Position numbers and translations under genes: made by a program. Source: Arthrobotrys musiformis (taxonomy: Eukaryota > Ascomycota > Orbiliomycetes > Orbiliales > Orbiliaceae). From it: 64,000 nucleotides of DNA. The DNA lies in the NCBI GenBank assembly GCA_036971715.1, contig JAVHJL010000008.1, positions 1,736,001-1,800,000 on the forward strand, given 5' to 3'. The notes beneath the pieces were generated by a model. The model saw only the letters and a list, made by a program, of their open reading frames with translations. It was not told the DNA's origin and searched no databases. Each line of letters opens with the position of its first letter. The stretch's first letter is position 1. Of this stretch, positions 49,166 to 60,142 are shown one piece after another.

Positions 49166-50709
49166 ACTATATGCAGAAACGAAAAGCAAAAGTAAAGAGT
49201 GCTCTGCCTAGGGTAGGTTCCAGAAGCCGGGGTACGCCAAGAGGGAGAGGGACCTTGATTGACATATATATATTTTTGGGCAAGAAAAGGAAAAGACACT
49301 AAATGCGCTAGCGTCCAATGGAAAAGCGAAAAACTGTTTTCCGTTTCCCTTCTTTGACGATAGGTAAAAATATGCATCAAGGTTGATCCCTCGTCGCCCT
49401 CTCTGGTATGTACGCCAGGCGGAACCCACCGTGGCAGAGAACCGAATTGTTACTAGTTAGCCAATTATTCCCTGCGGAAGGTTATTTCTGAGATGAACTC
49501 GATGTAACGGTTTTTAGGCGTCAAGTGAAGGGGATAAGGGGACACGGTCGGGTATAATTAGCAGGAAAGGGCCATCTCCCCTTTGAATTCACCTCTGCGC
49601 CGCGAAGGCATAGAAAAAAAAAAAAGCTTGTGACAAGCCCAAACATAAAACGCACGTGGAACAGACAAGCGCAAGCCTTCGTGGTTTGATGTTGAGAATG
49701 GGGAGCCGAGGGGTTGTTGCCTGGACTGTGTTGTACCGCCAGGTTTAGAACACCAATGGGGGAAGCCTGCCCTTCGGGAAACAACTGCGGATTACGCAAG
49801 TAAAAGGCAGGTAGGAAGCAGAGGAATGAAGGAGATGTGACGTGGAAGAGCACTAGACAGCTCGATAAGAGCACCTGAGCAGCTGCACCTGAGCAGGAGC
49901 AGGAGGAACAGGAGCGATAAGGTCTAAGAGTACTTTGACGGTGTAGGAAGCTGGAAACCTCAGGAATGCAAGATGACTTACAAGGAACACCACAGGCTCA
50001 GGAGCACGACTTCGATCACGACACTGAGACGTCGACGTCTAAAAATGGCCAGGAACGGGAAAACAATCAAAGAAACAGAAGACTGTCATCCCAATTATAA
50101 CTGTGTCAGTAAATGCGAACCGAAGGCGTTCAGACGAAGAGCATCAGATCATAAATTTAAATAAAAACACCCGCATGACTTTTTAAACTCGCTCTCCATC
50201 GCCATGCATGCAGTGCAGCGGCGAAAGGGTAAAGCGTCGCGGATACAGTAAACCCGGTACCCAGGCCGGCTTGTCTTGCCTTGCCTTGCCGTGCCTTCCC
50301 TCGTCTTCGAGACTCCTTCTAGAGCGCGACAAAAGAAACTTAATGCAAAGCTTTCAAGTAAAGGCTTTTCGAGGAGAAAAAACGGATATAAATAGGTGAT
50401 GAGATTCCGTTTTCGACTTTCGAGACCCTCGTTCGGAAGCCAAGGATAAGGTTCGAGCCCTTCTATTTGCCCGATCGAATTGAAGATTCTTGGTATTGAT
50501 TTCTGGGCAAGCTGGGCTGGGTCACCTTTAAATGTAACCTCAAACAACGGCACTTGACACGAAGGGATGGGATGGGTATAATATGCGTGTATACGGCAAA
50601 CAAACACCAAAAAAAAAAAAAACCAGGCGCGAATGTTCGAACTCCGGGCGAAAGAGAAGAGAAAAAGAGAAGAATATAGGGAAAAAGAAATCGGGGGAAT
50701 GAAGCTTAC
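49166..50709. other. Upstream of the His-rich gene; probable 3' exons of the next - strand gene
   Basis: The leftmost ~400 bases are the promoter side of the His-rich gene. Farther right, a 57-base - strand segment 50038-49982 sits between a strong acceptor (CCATTTTTAG) and a GTAAGT donor. It can be read RRRLSVVIEVVLLSLWCSL, which looks like a membrane helix following a basic loop. It is a candidate internal exon of the gene starting at 51120, but I could not find the linking exon, so the gene is not extended. Confidence 0.35.
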
Positions 50710-51120
50710 AAGGGCCACTAGCAGGACAGGTCGCCAATCGCCTCTTCCGTCCGGAAGGCTATTGTAGTCGACGTCCACATATTTCGAGCCATCCTTGACT
50801 ACCAACACCTCCTGTTGCTGTATGCCAAACTTGACCACCGAAAAGACGGCAGCTGCCAAAACAAGACTGGAACAGAATACCTGTACCGCCCTAGTGAATC
50901 TCAACAGCACGCGGGGTGTTTTCGATACCATCATACCATGCCACGATCTCCTCCTCCCTCTACTACCTAGTGGCCAAGCAAACGGTGTTGTGGAACGGAC
51001 AGTACATGAAGATGGTGTCAACCTCGACTCTATAGTCTGGTTGGATTCCCTGGGGTTTGGTCCTGCAATGTCGTAGTGCCGTGATGTTGTATGACCGTGA
51101 CCATGACCATCGGCCGACAT
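50710..51120 (-). CDS. First exon of a multi-span membrane protein
   Basis: 137 codons from ATG to a GTAAGC donor at 50709. The N-terminal 70 residues are polar, with an HGHGH motif and many Ser/Thr/Arg. A membrane helix lies at about 75-97 (AVQVFCSSLVLAAAVFSVV), then a polar loop with VDVDYNSLPDGRGDW, then the start of a second helix (RPVLLVAL). The frame stays open past the donor to 50149, but that extension runs through T- and C-rich intron-like sequence and I regard it as fortuitous. The helix-loop-helix spacing recalls fungal MARVEL-like four-span proteins; this is a guess. Later exons are unresolved. Confidence 0.5.
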
Positions 51121-51551
51121 TGGAATGATGTGTGTAAAGAAGGAAAGAAAGCGAACGAGCGAGCGAGGGCTCTTCTGTATTCAACCGATTGGAAGTGGGA
51201 GGCGCTTCCGAGCGTTTGGGAAATTGCAACCACAAAGACAGACAAGAAAAACAAGGCAATAGGATGTGATCGTCTGTGAAACCGGAGACGGTTAGAATCG
51301 ACTCTCTCTCACCCAGACGTCAGGAGGGCTGTATGTTTCTTTTCCATTGAAATTGACTTGCGGACTGGACCGGAAGGTTGTTAAGGTTGCAATCGGGCTG
51401 GGAGGGTGTACGTAGGCGTAGCGAAGAAAAACCCAGAGCGATGAAAAGTCTCAACCCTGTTAGTCGTGATCTTGATAGATGTGTACCAATAACAAGTGGC
51501 CCCGCTTTAGTCTGATCGCTCTTCCGCGTGAACGAGAAAAAAAAATGTTTC

Positions 51552-51565
51552 GGGGGGGGGGGGGG
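51552..51565. repeat. G14 homopolymer
   Basis: A run of 14 G on the + strand in intergenic DNA, unusual in length for this AT-leaning region. It is prone to slippage and to sequencing error. Confidence 0.85.
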
Positions 51566-52651
51566 AGGAATAAGAAATGTTAGTTTCTAGAAGTCGTCGT
51601 CAGCGAGCGCGGGAAGACACTGAGCTAGAGCGGATGTGTAAGGACGTCGACAAGACAAAAAAACGTCAGAAATATCGAATATTTGAGAGAAAAGTGATAT
51701 CAGATGAAGGCCAAGAGATAGAGGAATATATTAATAGTGAAAGAGCCTCCCCTTTTTTGACCACCGGGTGTTAGTGCTTCACTTTGAGGGCTCCTTGTGG
51801 ATAATCCCACCAGGTTGGGACTTGGAGGAGCGAAGCTTTTTCTTGGCTGGCAGCGGATAGGAAACTTGGCAAATGCTTGTTTATATTTGGCGGCTTTGGC
51901 CCCTTATCCCAAGACTCTGAAGACAGTCCGGTGCATGCCGGGTGGAAATCGAAACGGTGTACATAGACACGAGACCTTTTCTTGGAGAGGGGGAACCTTC
52001 AAGGGCCTGCTTTTCTATGCCGCCCAATCGGTTTTGTGGCAGCTGAAGCACGAGATTTTCTTATCCCTCCACGATTTCCAGGTATCTTGGCTTCGTACGG
52101 TATTAGCGTGGACTCATGACCCACGGAGATACGTAATAATGGGGGCGTCCAGACTTACTCTGTATGCACAGCTGAACAAAAAGTAGCACAGGAGTGCACA
52201 AGTACATGTACCTCACTAAAATGAGCTTGGGGTACACGAGATTCCGAATCGGACGTCTCTTTTCAAAGAGATCTCAGAGGATTAAGAAACATATGCTGGC
52301 GGATGCAATAGGTCTGCAGTCTATCAAAACGCCGCCCATACCTCCCACCAAGCCATTGACGCCTTTGTTCTTTCGCTTTGACACCCCGGATCCGAGATAA
52401 CCGGTCTCCATTTCTGGCATATTCCGAACAGCAGAAATTCGAGACGGATTTCTTCCCACGCACCCCTGTCATAAAGGCCGGTACATCCCAACATTGTTAG
52501 TGGGACTTCTTTCTCCTTTCAAAAAGAAATGAGCTGCCTCTACGCATGCGCATGATGTTGGGTGTTGGAACGATGCATCCGTCGGTTGAAACAAGGGCGT
52601 CCTTTGTACGCGGTAGAAAAGAAGATGCAGATATCCTGTACAACTCTCAAC

Positions 52652-53075
52652 CTAGAGTCCTGTCGAGCGTCCCAGCCGCTTTCTGCCCGGCTCAAATTCC
52701 AGCTTCGACACGTCCGTCCTGTGGAAAAGAAGGTGGTATGATCTTGTGGATCTGGTCTGGTTAGTTCCATTTTTGATGTAACCACAACAGGCTCGGTTAA
52801 AAAGCCCACGCACTTGGGTACCGGTGGACGCAACACAAATTACCCCAATATGCGTGCCCGGCTGATAACAAACCGCATGGCCGCACAGGGTGGTGGTGGG
52901 CTTCGATTGGGTACGACCCGCACGAGGGAATGGTATTCCTCCGGAAGTTTCACAAGAGTATCTCGTATTAGTTTTGCGTAAATAATATTGAATATCGTTA
53001 CACACGATAGGGCCATATGCGTTTTCAAGACACTGGGTGAGCCTCGAATCCACACTGGGCCATAAGCCGTACCAC
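52652..53075 (-). other. Possible exon of a small cysteine-rich protein
   Basis: Behind a CT-containing acceptor-like site (GCATGCGCACAG, ending 53076) a frame stays open for about 140 codons. It shows a regular cysteine pattern with aromatic residues between them (CLENAYGPIVCNDIQYY, YSCETSGG, LCGHAVCY, VICVAS). This resembles small secreted effectors, but no signal-peptide exon was found upstream and no family is recognised. Chance openness is a real alternative. Confidence 0.25.
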
Positions 53076-54341
53076 CTGTGCGCATGCAATAGAAACATGT
53101 ATACCATGGTAAGCTAGCTATATAGATGAAGTATAAGGTATTATGAAACATTTTGGCTAGCTAGTGAAACTCTCGAATCAGAGCTCGAGGGGAGAAACGG
53201 CTCCAGTGAATTTGTGAATCGCTCGAAGCCCGATTGCATCAGTAGTCCCTGCAGCTGTGGCACCCGTTGTAATTTCTAGCCTAACAATTTCCCTAGCCGA
53301 ACAGTTCGACGGTAATATATAATTCTGTTCCTACACACCCAAGTGCTTGCGTAGTCAACCATCAGTGGGTTAGTACCGAGACCGATTGAGGTCTATGCCC
53401 CAGGCCTGTGTAATAAAATTCTAATAGTAGTCACAAGCGCCCGCCAAATTCCGAGCTCCAGTATCGATATAAAGCCTTCCTCTCCTCCAAAGTTTAAATA
53501 TGAATGTTTGAAACTAGATTGGTATGGTTTAACCCTCTTAACCGTTTGTTCACTTGCAGAGAACCAGGAAATATGACCTAGTCACTCTTTAACTGATACG
53601 CACAGCGAGTAATCTTAACGGTCGCCTACCAAACACCCACAGTGTTTTTAAATTGTCGATACTTTATAAATTTAGTAAGGCATACGAGTCCTCTCTGAAG
53701 ATCGATCGATATGAATTATCGACCTCTGCGGCAGCAATCGAATGGTCCTGTAGGCCTACAAGCTAAGTTTACCATATTAGACGAATCCCGACTTCCTGTA
53801 GATTAATTTTCTGGCCTTCGTACCGTTCGCTCACGCTCGCATGAACATAAGGGGACCACCCGTAACTTTGGTTGTAGGGCGGCAAGATACTCTAGTTCAT
53901 CTCGCCGTTAAAACTAATGCTTACACACCTCCGCAGTATGTCTTCGGGATAGATTCAAAACGGTGCGTTTAGGGCTTCTCTCAATACAGAAAATTTTTAA
54001 AGACCCAACCCTAGGGCGCCACGCTATGGGGCCACTCACCTTCTTGTGAGATGAATCGGACGAATTAAGGTGCATTATGTAGAAGGGTAACCGCCCGATG
54101 AGGCTCCTTGGAGGCTTACCTCCTATTATGGCTTAATTTATGGGTCGCGAGCCCGGGGTGAATCGAAACATTTCAGCTTGGAGCGCATGAGGGTTGAGGC
54201 TGTTTCGACAAAGCGGTCTAGATTTTTACGACCCACAGCAAATCGATGGTTCTAAGTGGTCACAGTGCCGATTTTCCGAATTGTGATGTGCACGCTCCAA
54301 CAGGCGAGCGAATTTGGCCTGGTTTTTTTTTATATGTGTTT

Positions 54342-54383
54342 ATGTTGGAACTTTGTGCGGTCTGGGTACGAGACCATGTTGGA
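54342..54383 (+). mobile_element. Small flanked repeat, copy B (26-base insert, 8-bp direct repeats)
   Basis: A 26-base unit (54350-54375) with CTTTGTGCGGTCTGG then GTACGAGACC lies between two perfect ATGTTGGA copies (54342-54349 and 54376-54383). The right copy is followed by a further tandem TGTTGGA, so the flanking repeat could be partly coincidental. The core folds as GGTCT...AGACC. It lacks the GGTCACTC end seen in the other two copies and is shorter. No coding capacity. Confidence 0.5.
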
Positions 54384-55145
54384 TGTTGGAATTATCATTT
54401 CAAAAAACCAAACACCTGCCTATGGGCTTAATCTCTTGTGTACGTAGCGGAGTGTCTAGGACGTTAAAGGCTATTAGAGTAGTTATTGGTGTTTTAGTGA
54501 GAGGCGCGCCTAAGCGGATACCTTACATATATCGATAGCTCTAGATCTATCTGGATCGAGGAGTACTCAAGCTTGCAAGAGTTTGGAGCAATATAGACCA
54601 ATTAAGCTCAAATGTAAATTGTGACAGAACTGGTCTCGTACGACAGAACTAACTCTAGAGGGCAATTGATATTACATACTGAATTGGTATGTAGCATTCA
54701 TAGTCCCAGTTTTCTTCTTGCAAAGCAAAATATTAGAGAATTTCCAAGAGTTTCGGCAGTTCATGAGGCCAATGATATATCATGATAAGTTCTTCCAAGT
54801 AATATTGAGCTCTTCGGGCGAAGTCGCTAACTCTTTGTTGTGTTCTCAACTTCTTGATGATGACCACAAACGCATTTCGCTTCGTAGTTTGGTGAAGGAT
54901 CTCCTTGGCGGTTCGACAACATTCCCTCGTTTGGACGTTGAGTCAAACGCCAACCCGTCAGCTCCCCCGCACGCCCCCATTCAGGACCAATAAACATCGT
55001 CTATAAATTCCGCGGGTTGGACGCCGCATATCAGTAGAAAAAATAGTAGTCAGCAACCATCAATTGGGATTTCGAAATATTTTTTTTCTTCTCGCTTGAA
55101 CGCGATCCGGATTCCATAACCTTTCTTTATCTTCACCACACAAGT
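54384..55145. other. Upstream of the LRR gene, with a possible gene fragment
   Basis: A + strand frame ends at 54993 after about 95 codons of plausible composition (LLCSQLLDDDHKRISLRSL, then a Pro-rich end APPHAPIQDQ). It has no ATG near its beginning and could be the tail of a decayed gene. A partial copy of the repeat core (CGTACGAGACCA on the - strand) lies at 54631-54646. The last 150 bases include a T-rich leader for the LRR gene. Confidence 0.3.
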
Positions 55146-57050
55146 ATGCATTCTCACGTTCTCCGTCGCTCCTTCACACAACCCCCGTTGAATCTCTCGA
55201 TACTAATCTCACGTGTCCGAAATGCCATAGGAGTACCAACTATCGTCAAAAATTATCTTCAAAAGTCTAAAGATAAATCAATACTATCGCGTCTTTATAA
55301 AATGGCGACAGCTGTGGAATTGGACCTCACCGGTCTTGATACCAGCCGCATAATGGACAGACTTGAGTTGTTTCCCTCGCATGCTGTGGGCCCGACCTGC
55401 GGAATGCGGTCGCAAGGCCAGGGCGCGGGCGGCGAGAAGGGTGTAAATCCAAGCTCAAAATGGGTGCAGAAAATAAAAGCATGGGGCCAATGGGACCAAC
55501 AGATCACACCGTCGACGGTCTTACAGCCGGTCTCGTTGCCGATGCCCGTGGAGGTAGCCCCATATGAAGAGCTTGAGCCATTCTTCACCCATCTCATGAA
55601 AGACTTATCGGCTGAGGAATTCCAAACAAATTTCGATGAATCGAAACACATCAAAGAGGAGGCGGAGAGACCGACTGGCAAGAACTTCGAGCCGGGATAT
55701 GAGCCATACTATAAAACCGAATTTCTTGAGTTCAAGCGCGGGGTGGTTTATTCCGACCGTCGTATGGATCTTTGCAAAATGGTCGTTGGCCCTTCGATAT
55801 CACAGCTCATGGAGTCCCTCGAATCGAATACATTCATTGAGCATTTCCTTCTCGGGAATAATATCATCGGCCCAGATGGTGCACACGCTATCGCCAAATT
55901 CTTACAGAAGCGACCGGAGGCTATGAGGACTTGGTATCTAGCTGGCAACTGCATCGACACCGAGTCATTCAGAATCCTAGTCGACGCTATGTCGAACTCA
56001 AAAGTAATTGAGAATGTCTGGCTAAAACGCAATCCACTCGGTCCAGACTCTCATGAATCTCTTTTCAAGCTTCTATCGCAATTGCCTCGTCTTAGAACCT
56101 TGGACCTTGACCAAACCGCCCTGGGAGACGAGTGCCTTGCCAAGGTATTTGAGAAGTTGTCAGACCACTACAGCGACTTCCTACCCATCGCCACGCCGTC
56201 TCCACTCCATTCGCTATACTTGAATGGTGTGGGTATACTCCCAGCAAAAGCTGGCGAAATGTCCGCCATCAACTACATTTCAAAATTCATTTCTCAACAG
56301 ACCTGCCAACTGACATCCCTCTACATGTCTAACAATCTCCTCGGAGACAGCGGACTAAAAGTCCTCGCCGAAGGCCTGAAAAAGAATACTTCGATCGAAC
56401 GACTGTCGCTGCAGTCCATTGGCGCTAGCACACCAGGTGTCATAGCGTTATTCGAAGCCCTAGCTGGACACCCATCAATTCGAATGATTGACGTCGGCCA
56501 ATCCTACGCCACCATGGATCTGAAAATGCAATTCAACTGGATTGAAGACGAAGTTGTCGAGAGCGCAAAGAATTTGATAGAATCCTCGGAGTCTCTGAGG
56601 TACCTCGATCTCGGATACGCAAATATGAGCCAAGCGGCGTTAAATACCATCTCGCGGGCCGTCAGCGAGAGCCGATACTTGCAATTCTACAATGCTAGGA
56701 CACTCAAGAACGACGAAAGAGCACGAGAAGGAAAGACTGTAAATTTGGAAGCGAATAAATTGAAAGGCGTCGTGAGGGATAGATTGACGGCGAACGTGAG
56801 GTCCGAGTGGCCAGGATTGGGCTATGAGGAATGGATCGCGACGGAGAAGAGGTGGTTGGTAAATGACCAGGAAGACGTCAGGGCCATCGACAGTGTCTAT
56901 CGAAATCGAGATGCGGGGATGGCAAGAAGAGGACAAATGATATTGAAGAAATGGTGGACGGAGGATAACAAGGATGTATTACAAAAGGCCAGCGGCAGGA
57001 CTTGCGAGTGGAAGAATCGCCCGATAGTGGCAGGGGATGCAGCGGAGTGA
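55146..57050 (+). CDS. Leucine-rich-repeat protein (ribonuclease-inhibitor type)
   Basis: A single exon of 634 residues. From about residue 215 to 500 it carries tandem LRR units of the ribonuclease-inhibitor subtype, for example EHFLLGNNIIGPDGAHAIA, TLDLDQTALGDECLAKVF and SLYMSNNLLGDSGLKVLAE, ending with LRYLDLGYANMSQAAL. The N-terminal ~200 residues and the charged, Trp-containing C-terminus are not recognised. RI-type LRRs form a curved protein-binding scaffold (as in RanGAP or NLR proteins); there is no NACHT or RanGAP signature, so the partner is unknown. The start is uncertain: ATG 55146 gives a basic, partly hydrophobic lead of 52 residues that could target mitochondria, while ATG 55302 (MATAVELDL) is a good alternative. 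Confidence 0.85.
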   Translation: MHSHVLRRSFTQPPLNLSILISRVRNAIGVPTIVKNYLQKSKDKSILSRLYKMATAVELDLTGLDTSRIMDRLELFPSHAVGPTCGMRSQGQGAGGEKGVNPSSKWVQKIKAWGQWDQQITPSTVLQPVSLPMPVEVAPYEELEPFFTHLMKDLSAEEFQTNFDESKHIKEEAERPTGKNFEPGYEPYYKTEFLEFKRGVVYSDRRMDLCKMVVGPSISQLMESLESNTFIEHFLLGNNIIGPDGAHAIAKFLQKRPEAMRTWYLAGNCIDTESFRILVDAMSNSKVIENVWLKRNPLGPDSHESLFKLLSQLPRLRTLDLDQTALGDECLAKVFEKLSDHYSDFLPIATPSPLHSLYLNGVGILPAKAGEMSAINYISKFISQQTCQLTSLYMSNNLLGDSGLKVLAEGLKKNTSIERLSLQSIGASTPGVIALFEALAGHPSIRMIDVGQSYATMDLKMQFNWIEDEVVESAKNLIESSESLRYLDLGYANMSQAALNTISRAVSESRYLQFYNARTLKNDERAREGKTVNLEANKLKGVVRDRLTANVRSEWPGLGYEEWIATEKRWLVNDQEDVRAIDSVYRNRDAGMARRGQMILKKWWTEDNKDVLQKASGRTCEWKNRPIVAGDAAE

Positions 57051-57831
57051 AGTCCTCCATGTACTCGTTTGTTGACAATTTTTGAGTAGCCGGGAAGGAA
57101 ACACCTGACATGTATTTGTACATAGTACTGAGGCCGATGCTATCTCCCTAGTACAGATATCTCTCCTTACGTCCTCTTGTTTAGCTTTGACAATGATACT
57201 ATAGTTGAGTCTCCACGATTTTGTTATGAGAATGCTAGGACTCACCCAGTCTCAACACCGAACTGTGGGTCTCACCATGCAAGGCAACACAGAAAATACA
57301 ACACCCACCTTTTCCTACCACAATCTCGTTAGATCTAGTGCTATTGGACAATTGGGTCAGATCGGAATTATAATTTGGTTATGGTATGGCCATTTTAGTG
57401 CCATGAGTACTCCGTATAGCAGTCAGATTTATAGGTATATCAAGATTCGGACCATAATTTGTGTGTTCGTTCAGCCGTCATTCATGACATACATGTATGC
57501 AATTCCTCTCTACAATTCGCTCTTCTTAGAGTCAGCACTTGGTCTTTCTAGAATTCTAAACGAAATTTATATTTAATGGTCAGTACATGTACGGAACGTA
57601 CCTCCTTAACTGTCATAAGCACATAACTTGAAACCCGAGAATGTCAAAGAAACGTTTAAACAGGTACCGCTTCTGGTGTGGTGTGTTGTCAAGCTTAAGT
57701 GCCAAGCCCTTTGCAATCCAACTCGTGAATTCAAAGTAATTCCAACAACCCATTGCACGATCAATCGCGTTCATCAGTTGATAATATAAGCACATGCGAT
57801 CTGGATTTCCCATTTTGCAAACCATACATCA
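57051..57831. other. Intergenic, no supported gene
   Basis: AT-rich gap between two + strand genes. A 123-codon frame at 57205-57576 is not protein-like. It should hold the LRR 3' untranslated region and the promoter of the next gene. Confidence 0.45.
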
Positions 57832-59464
57832 ATGGATCCCAGACTCCAAAAACGTATTGAGGACTGGCGGCTCCAAACCGACCAACAAAACCCAAACACC
57901 CCTTGGGAGAAACAGCAACCACCATCTAATCGTCGATACTCCAACGTGCCTCCTGGTCAGGGCGAAACTAGCCCAAATTCCAACCCGAACGTTGAAGATG
58001 ATCATAACAACAAATGGGCTCTAACACGGGAGAGTAAAAGGCCAAGGTTGGCGGATGAGGAGCTCTGGGAGGGAAATGGGGAGGAGGGGGGGATATCGAC
58101 CCACCGTCTATACATTCGTATTCAGACTATTCAAATGATGAAAATCAAGATACTGGCATCAGCTATGTTCGACAATACCTAACTCGCAGAAGAGAGTTCC
58201 CCGTATGCTTCCTTCTTATTTCGATGTTGGACCAATACCACCCGTATTCACTGCCTGAGGATGTCGGTGGGCTGGTTAGGAGTTTCTCAGAAGGTTCTCT
58301 CAACACCGGCTTCGTGCCTCGTGCATTAAAAGTCCGTTGACAAGCATTAATATTCACAAAAAGCCGACAATCATGCTAATTTCTTTTTTGTTTTCAATAC
58401 AGCCGAGATTGGAAGCTTGCAAGCTTGAGATATTTCCTGATTATGTTTTCACAGACGAGGAAAACTTGTCTGCTTTAGAACGAGACAGGTTAGTAGATCA
58501 TGTGGAGACTGTTGCTCAGAAATCTGCATTAAATTTCGCATTGGCCATGAGTTGGTCTCATACCCAGACCGCATTGGGTGACGATGAACTATCTCCGTAT
58601 TCTATCGTTGATGCAATACTTGATTTCCGGAATTTGAGCCTGCAGACTTCGATATCTAAAAACGCCGACCGACCCAGCACCCAAGCTCTTCTAGTTGAGC
58701 GTCCGTATGTTACTCTCAATCTAGTGCCTTTTGAGTCATTTCTTTGTTTTTACTGGATCTAACCCTAACTATTTCCGTGATATAGAGGGGCGAAGAGGAT
58801 TCGGCCTCACCCACTTCAAATCCCCGGAAGAGATACAAGGGCTGACTTTTGTTATTGTTTCAATCCATCTCAGCCCGAATGGAGTCTCTTCTATGACAAT
58901 TGGAATAGGTCCAATAAAGCCCAATCGTATAATCTATCCCCCTTCGATTCAGAAAGAGCGGTGGATATAATACCTTGCTGTTTCGTTCAAGTCGAACCTT
59001 TCTCGGGGGGTTATCTTGAAGCTCAGGTCCAGGGCACGGAGTTATCTATGGCAACATTGAGAAACCTCATGCAAGTGCGGTCCACCCTCGGGGTCCCTGA
59101 CCCTGAGGGTCAACTTGTAGGTTCAAGCCCAATGGATTTGAAGCCTTTGCCGTTTATTACTGTTGTGGGGCAGATATGGTCGTTACACTGGGCCTATAAA
59201 AGAGAAGATAACACAATTGTAAGTAATATTTATACTAAGCACATTATATCAACCACATGCATGCATCGCGCAAACATCTCATTAACTCACCATCCAAATT
59301 TTCTATAGGATATAATTGGGCCGGTAAATATTGGTGGAACATACTCCTATGGTTCGATATATAAGTTGGTAAACGCTATTGCGAAACTAAAAGATTGGCT
59401 AGAAACCGAGTATGGTGTGTGGGTTAAGAAATGGTACAGCGAATGTTTCGCTCAAGAAAGTTAA
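57832..59464 (+). pseudogene. PD-(D/E)XK nuclease-like protein gene, frame broken at a G7 tract
   Basis: Four exons are read: 57832-58331, 58403-58704, 58786-59218 and 59309-59464. Exons 2-4 are mutually in phase. Exon 1 starts in one frame (MDPRLQKRIEDWRLQT ... RPRLADEEL) but after a run of seven G at 58086-58092 the protein-like frame continues one base out of register (IDPPSIHSYSDYS ... PEDVGGLVRSF). The composite resembles the fungal PD-(D/E)XK nuclease-like family: Ser/Pro-rich start, CKLEIFPDYVF, RADFCYCF, FVQVEPFSGGYLEAQ, WSLHWAY and the IIGPVNIGG end. The motif Lys is not evident, so catalysis is doubtful. A one-base loss in the G-run, real or from sequencing, explains the break. Confidence 0.7.
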
Positions 59465-60142
59465 GGCGCTGTTACACAAATATGGCCAATTGGAATGGGT
59501 TGTCTGCAGCTTCAACTGCCTGGCGATTTTTAGCGCGCTCACATCGGATACCCCTACTAAATCGGTCGATGTAGCCTGAAATTTCAGAATGTTTATGCAC
59601 CAGGTCACAAAAGAAGTAATTGGGTAGTTAGTTACTGTTGAAAGATCTCCTATCTTACTTAACTAGTTAATTCAGTGCTACCATACAATACCTAGGTACT
59701 TATTTATACTTAAGTACGTATAAATACGTATATAGTCCTTAGCGTGGGCTCCCTAGTTGGGTTGTAGGCTTGTCTCGAAGCGCCTACGTCGGTAAAAGCA
59801 ATCATAGGTATGCGTCATACCGACCAAAATAATGCATCACCCCCGCATTAAATTTCAAGCACTGTTTGCCGTCTCTATCACTTTAGCTGTGTGCAGACTC
59901 ATCTTTGATGCAAGTTCATCTGGAGGATCCGGATAGATGGAAGATCGACCACATAATTCAATGGCTGTCCAAACATGCAACCGCGAATTCGAACGCGAGC
60001 GCGAGCATCCTTGGCTTTGGTTGAAATATCATACTATCGTAAATATAAACCTTTGATAGCCAGGTTCCTAAAGTTGATATCGCTATACAGCTAACATACT
60101 CTGGTATCGAATTTTTGTCCTATTGGAAATTAGTTTGCTCAG
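59465..60142. other. Intergenic, promoter of BTB gene 1
   Basis: AT-rich, with a repeated TACTTA/TACGTA segment near 59695-59735. No coding frame of quality. The right side must carry the promoter of the BTB gene. Confidence 0.45.

Larger units (their letters stand above)
51121..54341. other. Longest gene-poor stretch
   Basis: About 3.2 kb with no firmly supported gene. A 129-codon frame at 51797-52186 (+) lacks an ATG start and protein character. A cysteine-containing - strand frame at 53075-52652 is listed separately. The first 300 bases should hold the promoter of the leftward membrane-protein gene. Confidence 0.4.

Noticed and set aside
51797..52186. 129-codon + strand frame
   Set aside because: It has no ATG start and no family resemblance, and lies in gene-poor DNA.
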